Assembly (NCBI GenBank): GCA_046347045.1
Contig: JAXMGX010000004.1
Coordinates: 1-64,000, forward strand
From: ZC4RG30 sp046347045
Lineage (GTDB): Bacteria; Pseudomonadota; Gammaproteobacteria; Steroidobacterales; Steroidobacteraceae
Reading direction: 5' to 3'
Length of the DNA: 64,000 nt
Under the pieces are notes generated by a model. The model was not told the origin of the DNA, made no database searches, and saw nothing but the letters and a program-made list of their open reading frames with translations. The translations under genes and the position numbers were made by a program. Shown here one piece after another: positions 53,410-60,840 of this stretch. Each line of letters opens with the position of its first letter. Positions within the stretch are counted from its first letter, which is position 1.

Positions 53410-54858
53410 CTATTCGGGTCGGCCATCCCGCCGGCGCGGCAGCTGCCAGGGGTTGGTGTCCTGCAGTGCTTCGGGAAGCAGCGCTGCAGGCAGATTCTGG
53501 TAGCACACGGGGCGCAGAAACCGTTCGATGGCCAGCGCGCCCACCGACGTGGTGCGGCTGTCGCTCGTGGAGGGCCAGGGGCCGCCATGGACCATCGAGT
53601 GCGCCACTTCGACTCCGGTCCCGAATCCATTGACTAGGATTCTGCCCGCCAGGCGCTCCAGCGCCGGCAGCAGCTGTCGTGCGGCGTCATGGTCAACGTC
53701 CTCGACATGCAGTGCGACGGTCAATTGCCCTTCGAGATGCTGCAGAACCTCCCGAAAGCCATGGCGGTCATCGCATCGGACAATCAGTCCGGCAGGTCCG
53801 AAGACCTCCTGCTGCAGCGACGGCTGCGCAATGAAGTCTGCAGCGGAAACCTCGAACAGGGCCGGTGATGCATCCCGATCGGTGGGGCTGCCAGCGCCCC
53901 TGCCAAGGGATCTCACGCCTTTCGCGGCATCCCATACGGCAACGCCTTCACCGTATGCCTGGCAGATACCGGTTGTCAGCATGGGCGCGGAGTTGGACTG
54001 GGCCAAAGCCGCGGCGGCGGCATCACGAAATGCATCTCCGCCGGGTCCGTTTGGCAGCAGGACCAGGCCTGGATTGGTGCAGAACTGTCCGACGCCCAGA
54101 GTCAGCGAAGCCACATACTCGGCGCCCGTCCGGGCGGCGCGGGCGGCCAGGGCGCCGGGAAACACGAGCACCGGATTGACGCTGCTCATCTCGCCATAGA
54201 AAGGTATGGGAATGGTCCGCGATTGCGCGATCGACTGCAGCGCGATACCGCCGCGCCGGGATCCGGTGAATCCGACGGCGCGGATTGCAGGGTGCGCGAC
54301 GAGTTCCGCTCCCACATTGCCGCTCACCAGTGTAAACACACCGGCGGGCATGCCGGACTGCTCCACAGCGGCATCGACCGCCTGTGCAACGAGCAGGGAG
54401 GTTTCTGGGTGGGCCGAATGCGCCTTGTATACCACGGGGCAGCCGGCCGCGAGCGCCGAGACCGAGTCACCGCCGGCCACCGAGAACGCGAGGGGAAAAT
54501 TGGACGCCCCGAAAACGGCGACAGGTCCCACGCCGATGCGACGCAGACGCAGCTCAGGCCGCGGAGCGGGCTGCCGCTCCGGTTGTGGAGTATCGATCTG
54601 GATGCCAGCCCAGCTGCCCTCGCGCAGCAGGGTGGCGAAGAAGCGCAGCTGGCCTGTAGTGCGGCCAAGCTCACCGACGAGCCGGGCCACGGGCAACGCC
54701 GTTTCAGTGTTTGCAGCGGCCACGATGTTCCCGCCGGCTCGCTCCAGTTTGAGCGCAATGGCTTTCAGCAGATCAGCCCGCGCTGCAGGCGTCGTCTCCC
54801 GGAAAGCGTCGAATGCGGCCTCCGCAGCGCGGCAGGCGGTATCGACGGCACTGCTCAT
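53410..54858 (-). CDS. 2,5-dioxovalerate (2-oxoglutarate semialdehyde) dehydrogenase
   Basis: This aldehyde dehydrogenase oxidises 2-oxoglutarate semialdehyde to 2-oxoglutarate with NAD(P), the last step of non-phosphorylating aldarate breakdown. The product is 482 residues. Active-site residues are C260 (LGVGQFCTNPG) and E223 (FYGEMSSVNPV), and FGASNFPLAFSVAGGDSVSA is typical of the KGSADH group. Family members are usually about 520 residues; this one begins directly at MSSAVDTACRAAEAAF, without the usual 35-40 residue leader strand. The start overlaps the kdgD stop (ATGA), so it is co-translated with that gene. Confidence 0.9.
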   Translation of the reverse strand: MSSAVDTACRAAEAAFDAFRETTPAARADLLKAIALKLERAGGNIVAAANTETALPVARLVGELGRTTGQLRFFATLLREGSWAGIQIDTPQPERQPAPRPELRLRRIGVGPVAVFGASNFPLAFSVAGGDSVSALAAGCPVVYKAHSAHPETSLLVAQAVDAAVEQSGMPAGVFTLVSGNVGAELVAHPAIRAVGFTGSRRGGIALQSIAQSRTIPIPFYGEMSSVNPVLVFPGALAARAARTGAEYVASLTLGVGQFCTNPGLVLLPNGPGGDAFRDAAAAALAQSNSAPMLTTGICQAYGEGVAVWDAAKGVRSLGRGAGSPTDRDASPALFEVSAADFIAQPSLQQEVFGPAGLIVRCDDRHGFREVLQHLEGQLTVALHVEDVDHDAARQLLPALERLAGRILVNGFGTGVEVAHSMVHGGPWPSTSDSRTTSVGALAIERFLRPVCYQNLPAALLPEALQDTNPWQLPRRRDGRPE

Positions 54859-55781
54859 GCCGCGCGCGCAGTTGCTTGTGCCACCTGAATCAGACGACGA
54901 AGTTCGTCAACTTCATTCGGCAGCAGATCGGTCAGTGGGGGGCGCACGCGTCCGGCAGGGCGCCCGATCACGTCAAGGCAAGCCTTGATGATCGACACGG
55001 CGTAGCCCTTGCCACGGTTACGCAGAGCGATGTAGGGCAGAACGAAGTTGTTCAGGCGCGCGTCCACACCGGCATGATCGCGGCGGCGGACGGCGGCATA
55101 GAAATCGAGAGCCCAGTCCGGCATGAAATTGAAGATGGCCGAGGAATAGGTGGTCACACCCATCTCGAGGTATGCCGGTGCGAAGGTCTCGGCAGTCGGC
55201 AGGCCGCCGATGTACATCAGCCGATCGCCCATCTTGGCGCGAATCCGCATCATCAGCTCGATGTCGCCGACGCCGTCCTTGTAGCCCACAAGGTTCGGGT
55301 TGCGCTCGCACAGTTGAGCGAGCGTCGATTCATTCACGATGGCGTTGTCGCGGTTATAGACGATGACGCCCAGAGGAGTGGCGCGGCACACGGACTCGAT
55401 GTGCGCCTGCAGACCGGCCTGACTTGGCTTCACGAGGTAGGGCGGCAACAGCAGAATGCCGTCGGCGCCGTGGCCGGTGACATCTCGGGCCATTTCCTTC
55501 GCCATGGCGGTGCCATAGCCGCACCCAGCGATGACCGGTACGCGACCGGCAGTCTCTGCCGCTGCGGCCGCGGTCACCCGCGCTGCCTCGCTCGGAGTCA
55601 GCGAGAAGAACTCTCCGGTACCGCCCGCCGCGAACAGCCCGGCCACATCCCGTTGCAGCAACCAGCTGCAATGCTCGCGAAAGTCGCCTTCCGCGAACTC
55701 GAGGGACGAGTCGAAGTGCGTGACGGGGAACGACAGCAGACCGCTGCCGAGGCGACGGGCCATTTCTCGGGGATGCATCAT
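54855..55781 (-). CDS. kdgD: 5-dehydro-4-deoxyglucarate dehydratase
   Basis: KdgD converts 5-dehydro-4-deoxy-D-glucarate to 2-oxoglutarate semialdehyde with loss of CO2 and water. The 308-residue protein is a DHDPS-family (beta/alpha)8 barrel. The Schiff-base Lys is K168 (LVGYKDGVGD), the catalytic Tyr is Y142 (VIVYNRDN), and FAAGGTGEFFSLTPSE is the family phosphate-loop equivalent. It links both dehydratases in this locus (GudD and GarD) to the semialdehyde dehydrogenase next door. Two bases separate it from the upstream transporter gene. Confidence 0.93.
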   Translation of the reverse strand: MMHPREMARRLGSGLLSFPVTHFDSSLEFAEGDFREHCSWLLQRDVAGLFAAGGTGEFFSLTPSEAARVTAAAAAETAGRVPVIAGCGYGTAMAKEMARDVTGHGADGILLLPPYLVKPSQAGLQAHIESVCRATPLGVIVYNRDNAIVNESTLAQLCERNPNLVGYKDGVGDIELMMRIRAKMGDRLMYIGGLPTAETFAPAYLEMGVTTYSSAIFNFMPDWALDFYAAVRRRDHAGVDARLNNFVLPYIALRNRGKGYAVSIIKACLDVIGRPAGRVRPPLTDLLPNEVDELRRLIQVAQATARAA

Positions 55782-55783
55782 GA

Positions 55784-57139
55784 CTAGGGTCCTGGAGGGG
55801 TCGGTGCTGTGGACAGGGCGGCAACCGGTGCGATCTCAATGCGCCGGATCTGGCCGATGACGAAAAGGAAGCTGACTACCGCAAGCAGCGCGTTGGCGGC
55901 CACGAAGATCAGCGCCATGTCGAAGGAGCCCGTGAACTGCACAATCGCACCGATGACGATTGGCGTAACAATGGAGGAGAGGTTGCCGAATGTGTTGAAG
56001 ATGCCGCCGCTCAAGCCCGCGAGTTGGCGCGGTGCGACGTCTGCCATCACTGCCCAGCCCAGGGCGCCTATGCCCTTGCCGAAGAAGGCAACGCTCATGA
56101 ACACCAGCACCATGGCGGGCGAATCCACGTAGTTGCAGCCAATGATGGCCAGCGAGACCAGCATGCCGGTTACCACCGGAGTCTTGCGCGCCCGCGTGAG
56201 GGAGGAACCACCACGCAGCAGCTGGTCAGACCAGACGCCGCCCAGTACGCCACCAGCGAAACCGCAGATGGCCGGCAGCGATGCAGCGAAGCCCGCCTCC
56301 ACCAGCGACAGACCCCGCTCCTGCACGAGATACACCGGGAACCAGGTGATGAAGAAGTAGGTGAGGGTGTTGATTGCGAACTGGCCGATGTACAGGCCGA
56401 TCATGGAGCGGTCGGTGAATAGCACCTTGATCTGTTGCAGCGTGAATCGCTGGCGCGCTGCGCGTGGCGCGCCGTCGAGGTCCGCCATGCCGCCGCCATC
56501 GACAATCAGTTTCAGTTCGGCCGGACCCACGCGTGGATGCCGCGCCGGGTCATTCATGACCTTGAGCCAGACGAAGGCGACCACAATGCCCAGGGCGCCC
56601 ATGAAGCCGTAGGTCCAAGGCCACCCCAACGTGTGCGTGATCCAGCCCATCAGGGGTGCGAACAGCACGGTGGCGAAGTACTGGGCGGAGTTGAAGATGG
56701 CCGAGGCCGTGCCGCGCTCGCGCGCCGGGAACCAGGCCGCGACCACGCGGGCGTTGCCGGGAAAAGCAGGGGCCTCCGCGAAGCCGATCATCAGGCGCAG
56801 CACGAACAGGGCGACCACCGCCGAATAGCCGCTGCCGAAGGAGAGCAGGGCCTGCGCGGCAGTCACCACCGACCAAAGCAGGATGCTGCAGAAGTACACA
56901 CGACGGGAACCGAACCGATCCAGCAGCCAGCCACCAGGTACTTGCGCGATGACATAAGCCCAGCCGAATGCAGAAAACACCCAGCCAAGCGCCAGCGAGT
57001 CAATACCCAGGTCCTTGGCCAGCACGGGGGCGGTGATGGCGAGGATGGATCGGTCGGCATAGTTAATCGACGTCACGAGGAACAGCAGCGCCACAATGGC
57101 GTAGCGGAAGCGGCCGGTTGTAGGGGTAGCGTCACTCAT
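55784..57139 (-). CDS. MFS glucarate/galactarate-type transporter
   Basis: A 451-residue, 12-helix transporter of the anion:cation symporter (ACS) family that includes GudP and GarP. The motif NYADRSILAITAPVLAKDLG at the end of helix 1, and GWLLDRFGSRRVY between helices 2 and 3, are typical; FAEAPAFPGNARVVAAWFPARERG follows. I start at ATG 57139 (MSDATPTTGRFRY), since the longer frame has no homology. It is the first gene of the transporter-kdgD-dehydrogenase operon and is divergent from the LysR regulator. Confidence 0.88.
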   Translation of the reverse strand: MSDATPTTGRFRYAIVALLFLVTSINYADRSILAITAPVLAKDLGIDSLALGWVFSAFGWAYVIAQVPGGWLLDRFGSRRVYFCSILLWSVVTAAQALLSFGSGYSAVVALFVLRLMIGFAEAPAFPGNARVVAAWFPARERGTASAIFNSAQYFATVLFAPLMGWITHTLGWPWTYGFMGALGIVVAFVWLKVMNDPARHPRVGPAELKLIVDGGGMADLDGAPRAARQRFTLQQIKVLFTDRSMIGLYIGQFAINTLTYFFITWFPVYLVQERGLSLVEAGFAASLPAICGFAGGVLGGVWSDQLLRGGSSLTRARKTPVVTGMLVSLAIIGCNYVDSPAMVLVFMSVAFFGKGIGALGWAVMADVAPRQLAGLSGGIFNTFGNLSSIVTPIVIGAIVQFTGSFDMALIFVAANALLAVVSFLFVIGQIRRIEIAPVAALSTAPTPPGP

Positions 57140-57216
57140 GGTGTGGGAACTATATACGCCGTGTCCGACCCGGTATTCATTCCCTTCCAAGCATTGATCG
57201 ATACGCATTGGGCATC

Positions 57217-57234
57217 GCAATTTGCAGCGATTGC
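57217..57234. promoter_or_regulatory. Candidate LysR operator, GCAAT-N8-ATTGC dyad
   Basis: GCAAT at 57217-57221 and ATTGC at 57230-57234 form a perfect dyad with an eight-base spacer, 33 bases before the LysR start. It lies in the 127-base gap shared with the divergent MFS operon, where LysR-family regulators usually bind. Confidence 0.45.
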
Positions 57235-57266
57235 CAGAAGGGCGTCGGCTCTTCTACGCTGTCGGT

Positions 57267-58157
57267 ATGTTCGAGCTTATTCAGTTGCGGTGTTTCGTTG
57301 CAGTTGCCGAAGAGCTACATTTCGGCCGGGCGGCATCGCGTCTGAACATGACCCAGCCACCCCTCAGCCGCCAGGTTCAGATACTGGAGCATCTGGTGGG
57401 TGTCACGCTCCTGGAACGCACCAGCCGGAGTGTGCGGCTGACCGCCGCGGGCAGGTCCTTCCTGGTTGATGCCCGGCGAATCGTGAAGCTGGCAGAGCAG
57501 TCGACGGCACTGGCGCAGAGGGTGGCGCGCGGAGAGCTCGGCAGCCTGTCGCTGGGATTCACGGCGGCCTCGGGTTACAGCTTTCTGCCGCGCCTGCTGG
57601 AGCAGATCCGCGGCAATCTGCCGGGTATAGACCTGCAGCTCACCGAAATGGTGACTCCTGACCAGTTGGATGCCCTTCGCAATGGCTCGATCGATCTGGG
57701 TCTATTGCGTCCGCCCGTCAGCCTTGCCGAGTTCGGCGTGATCCCAGCATTGCAGGAGGCCTTGGTCATCGCGGCTCCCGCGAGCGGCCCCTTGTCCACC
57801 AAGCGGATTTCGCGGCTGCATGATCTGGAGGGCCTGCCGTTCATCATGTACGCCCCGGCGGGTGCCGGATATTTCCACGATCTGCTCACGGAGCGGTTCT
57901 ATGCCCTGGGCATTGCGCCAAGGTATGTGCAGTTCGTGAGCCAGATCCACTCGATTCTGGCGCTGGTCGGAGCGGGAATGGGCTACGGCCTGGTGCCGGC
58001 GGGCGCCCAGTGCATGCATATGGATGGCGTGAGATTCGAGCAGCTAGACGACGCGGACATGCCCCCGGTCGAGTTGGTGTTGTGTCATCGCCGCAGCAAT
58101 GACAACCCGGCGCTGGCGCGGCTGCTGGAGTATCTACAACAGGAAGAGCCTAGTTGA
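57267..58157 (+). CDS. LysR-family transcriptional regulator
   Basis: A 296-residue regulator. The N-terminal winged helix-turn-helix is classical (ELIQLRCFVAVAEELHFGRA, PPLSRQVQILEHLVGVTLL), followed by a periplasmic-binding-like effector domain from about residue 90. The ATG at 57267 gives the family N-terminus; an upstream frame from 57222 adds nothing known. It is divergent from the transport operon and overlaps gudD, so it probably controls aldarate genes in response to glucarate, galactarate or a pathway intermediate. That role is inferred from position. Confidence 0.9.
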   Translation: MFELIQLRCFVAVAEELHFGRAASRLNMTQPPLSRQVQILEHLVGVTLLERTSRSVRLTAAGRSFLVDARRIVKLAEQSTALAQRVARGELGSLSLGFTAASGYSFLPRLLEQIRGNLPGIDLQLTEMVTPDQLDALRNGSIDLGLLRPPVSLAEFGVIPALQEALVIAAPASGPLSTKRISRLHDLEGLPFIMYAPAGAGYFHDLLTERFYALGIAPRYVQFVSQIHSILALVGAGMGYGLVPAGAQCMHMDGVRFEQLDDADMPPVELVLCHRRSNDNPALARLLEYLQQEEPS

Positions 58158-59497
58158 GCAAGAATTCCGCACTGCCGATCATTGTCGAAATGCGGGTCGT
58201 GCCCGTTGCCGGGCAGGACAGCATGTTGCTGAATCTGAGCGGCGCGCATGCGCCGTATTTCACGCGCAATGTGGTGGTGCTGCGTGATGCTGTTGGTCTC
58301 GTCGGAGTCGGTGAGGTGCCCGGCGGCGAGTCCATCAGGAAGACGCTTGAAGATGCGGCGGCGCTGGTCGAGGGCGCGCTTGTCGGGCAGCACGCCAGCG
58401 TTATGGCACAGATCCAGCAGCGCTTCGCCGACCGCGATGCCGGAGGGCGGGGGCAGCAGACCTTCGACCAGCGCGTGACCATACATGCGGTTGCCGCGGT
58501 CGAGGCGGCCATGCTCGATCTGCTCGGCCAGCACCTGAATCTGCCTATCGCGGATCTGCTGGGAAACGGCCGGCAGCGCGACAGTGTCCCGGTACTGGGG
58601 TATCTGTTCTACATCGGCGATCGGCAGCGCACGGATCTGCCGTACAGGGCGCCGCCCAACAGCGGCGATGAGTGGCTGCGGTTACGGGATGTACCGGCGC
58701 TTGATCCCGCAGCAATCGTGCGCCTGGCGGAAGCAGCCCATGCCCGGTACGGATTTCGGGATTTCAAGCTCAAGGGTGGGGTGATGGCGCCCGACGCCGA
58801 ATGCGATGCCGTCGAGGCACTGGCAAGACGCTTCCCGGATGCCCGCGTCACGCTCGATCCCAATGGCGCATGGAGCCTGTCTGAATCCATCCGACTCGGC
58901 AACAGCCGACTGAAGCACGTTCTGGCCTACGCGGAGGATCCGTGCGGTTCAGAGCAGGGGTTTTCGGGGCGCGAGATACTGGCTGAGTTTCGGCGTGCCA
59001 CAGGTCTGCCGACTGCCACTAACATGGTTGCTACGGACTGGCGCCAGTTCGCGCACGCCGTGCGGCTCGGAGCAGTTGATATCCCGCTCGCCGATCCGCA
59101 TTTCTGGACGCTCTCCGGATCGGTGCGTGTGGCGCAGTCTTGCAGCGACCTTGGCCTTACCTGGGGCTCACACTCGAACAATCACTTCGATATCTCGCTG
59201 GCGATGTTCATCCAGGTTGCCGCCGCGGCACCTGGTCGCATCACCGCAGTGGATACGCACTGGATCTGGCAGGACGGGCAGCGCCTGACGCGGGAGCCCC
59301 TGCGCATCGTCGATGGAGAAGTTGCGTTGCCGTCACGTCCTGGACTTGGTGTGGAGCTCGATGAAGATGCGCTTGAAGTCGGGCGCGTGCTGTATGAAGA
59401 GCACGGCCTCGGCGCACGCGATGATGCCATCGCAATGCAGCAGATCATACCGAACTGGCGCTTCGATCCGAAGCGCCCCTGCATGCAGCGACTGTGA
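58154..59497 (+). CDS. gudD: Glucarate dehydratase
   Basis: GudD is an enolase-superfamily enzyme that dehydrates D-glucarate (and L-idarate) to 5-dehydro-4-deoxy-D-glucarate. The product is 447 residues. Active-site residues line up with the E. coli enzyme: K205/K207 (FKLKGG), metal ligands D235 (TLDPNGAW), E261 (YAEDPCG) and N290, and catalytic H340 (WGSHSNNHFD). The start is TTG 58154, overlapping the LysR stop, with AGGAAGAG at 58141-58148. Translation is thus coupled to the regulator. Confidence 0.93.
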   Translation: MSKNSALPIIVEMRVVPVAGQDSMLLNLSGAHAPYFTRNVVVLRDAVGLVGVGEVPGGESIRKTLEDAAALVEGALVGQHASVMAQIQQRFADRDAGGRGQQTFDQRVTIHAVAAVEAAMLDLLGQHLNLPIADLLGNGRQRDSVPVLGYLFYIGDRQRTDLPYRAPPNSGDEWLRLRDVPALDPAAIVRLAEAAHARYGFRDFKLKGGVMAPDAECDAVEALARRFPDARVTLDPNGAWSLSESIRLGNSRLKHVLAYAEDPCGSEQGFSGREILAEFRRATGLPTATNMVATDWRQFAHAVRLGAVDIPLADPHFWTLSGSVRVAQSCSDLGLTWGSHSNNHFDISLAMFIQVAAAAPGRITAVDTHWIWQDGQRLTREPLRIVDGEVALPSRPGLGVELDEDALEVGRVLYEEHGLGARDDAIAMQQIIPNWRFDPKRPCMQRL

Positions 59498-59513
59498 TCG
59501 GATTGCCGGTCTC

Positions 59514-60680
59514 TTAGCCGAAGCGCTCGACAGCCTGCAGCAGGCCGCGGATATACCCGTAGGCAAATGCGAATGAGGCATCGTGGCCGTCGTCCGCCCG
59601 GTTGCTGCCGCCTAGGTTGTACGCGAACTCGTCGACCTTCTCGCCCAGAGGCGCCGGCACATGCGGCACATGATCGGGCATGAGCATGCCGTCGTATCCG
59701 ACTTCGCGGTAGGTGAGGGCTGCCTGCAGCATGTCCACATCGCCATCATCGTGAAAAGTCTCGACAAAGTGATCGCGACCCCCCCGGATATTACGGAAGT
59801 GCACATTGAAGATCTTCTTGCGCGAACCGAAGTACCGGATCACGTCGTAGATCTCCTTGCCCGGTGACACGAGGTTTTCTGAGACCGTGCCTTGGCAGAA
59901 GTTCAGGCCGTGCCACGGACTTTCATGCATCGCGACGAATTTCTTCATGCCATCGATTGTGCCGAGCACCGTGTCGATGCCCTGATAACCCGGCGGCGGA
60001 ACGCCGGGATCGTGCGGATGGCAGGCGATTCGAACCTTGTTCTCGGCTGCAACTGGCACCACACGCTCCAGGAAGTAGTTGATCCGTTCCCAATAGCGGT
60101 CGGCGTCGACCACACCTGCTCGCGTGGGCGGTGGAGACTTGGCGGTCGCACGATCCCAGCCGCGATAGACGACGTCGCCCCGGCCGCCTTTGGTGTAATT
60201 GCGAAGCACGCCCAGCATGCTCATGTTGTATTTCACCGTGGAGATGCCAGCTTGGGCGCAGTTGCGAATGTGGAGTTGGAAGGCCTCGATGTCGCGGTCG
60301 CGCTGAGGACTGTCCGCCAGCATGATGGCAGGATTGCTTTCACGGTCGATATGGGTGGATTGCAGCAAGTTGCTATCGACCATGGACACGGTGATGTCGT
60401 GTCGTGCCCCCATTTCCTTCAGTTTGGTGAGTTCATCGACAGTCGCGTATAGACGCTTCGGGTCGCTCATCAGTGGCGAAGCGCTGACGTATTTCACGCC
60501 ATATCGCGCCATGAAGGCGAAGTGCTGATCAGAAGTTGGTCCGCTCTGGCATCCCAGCTTCAGCTGTGACGGGGCGTCTCGACCAGGAGCCGAAGTCGCT
60601 GCCGCTGCACCGAAGGCAGCACTGCCAATACTCGCGGTGCCAGCCAAACCTGCGGCTATGAAACTGCGGCGATCGAGCAT
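59514..60680 (-). CDS. Tat-exported mannonate dehydratase (UxuA)-like protein
   Basis: A 388-residue protein. A Tat leader (MLDRRSFIAAGLAGTASIGS, cleavage near AAAATSA) precedes a TIM-barrel domain related to mannonate dehydratase. Candidate Mn ligands are all present: His in ACHPHDPGVPP, Cys in NFCQGTVSE, His in NVHFRNIRGG and Asp in MMPDHVPH. UxuA is normally cytoplasmic and has no leader, so an exported member is unusual and its substrate may be a sugar acid or lactone in the periplasm. ATG 60680 has GAGGAG six bases upstream; the longer frame spoils the leader. It is divergent from the second TonB receptor gene. Confidence 0.8.
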   Translation of the reverse strand: MLDRRSFIAAGLAGTASIGSAAFGAAAATSAPGRDAPSQLKLGCQSGPTSDQHFAFMARYGVKYVSASPLMSDPKRLYATVDELTKLKEMGARHDITVSMVDSNLLQSTHIDRESNPAIMLADSPQRDRDIEAFQLHIRNCAQAGISTVKYNMSMLGVLRNYTKGGRGDVVYRGWDRATAKSPPPTRAGVVDADRYWERINYFLERVVPVAAENKVRIACHPHDPGVPPPGYQGIDTVLGTIDGMKKFVAMHESPWHGLNFCQGTVSENLVSPGKEIYDVIRYFGSRKKIFNVHFRNIRGGRDHFVETFHDDGDVDMLQAALTYREVGYDGMLMPDHVPHVPAPLGEKVDEFAYNLGGSNRADDGHDASFAFAYGYIRGLLQAVERFG

Positions 60681-60739
60681 GCGACTCTCCTCGGCGGATG
60701 TGATGCGGTAAGGGTATGCATGCGGTGGCTCAGATCGAT

Positions 60740-60776
60740 CCAATTCCGGCATCCATCCATAGTCCCTTGGAATTGG
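60740..60776. promoter_or_regulatory. CCAATTCC / GGAATTGG dyad between divergent genes
   Basis: CCAATTCC (60740-60747) and GGAATTGG (60769-60776) are perfect inverted arms separated by 21 bases, midway between the exported UxuA-like gene and the second TonB receptor. The two half-sites are 29 bases centre to centre, nearly three helical turns, which suits a regulator with two contact sites. Confidence 0.45.
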
Positions 60777-60840
60777 TCAGGTTCCTGCATGAGGGACTAC
60801 CTTCCGAAGATCAGAAGAACTGACTCTTCGAGGGGGAAAC

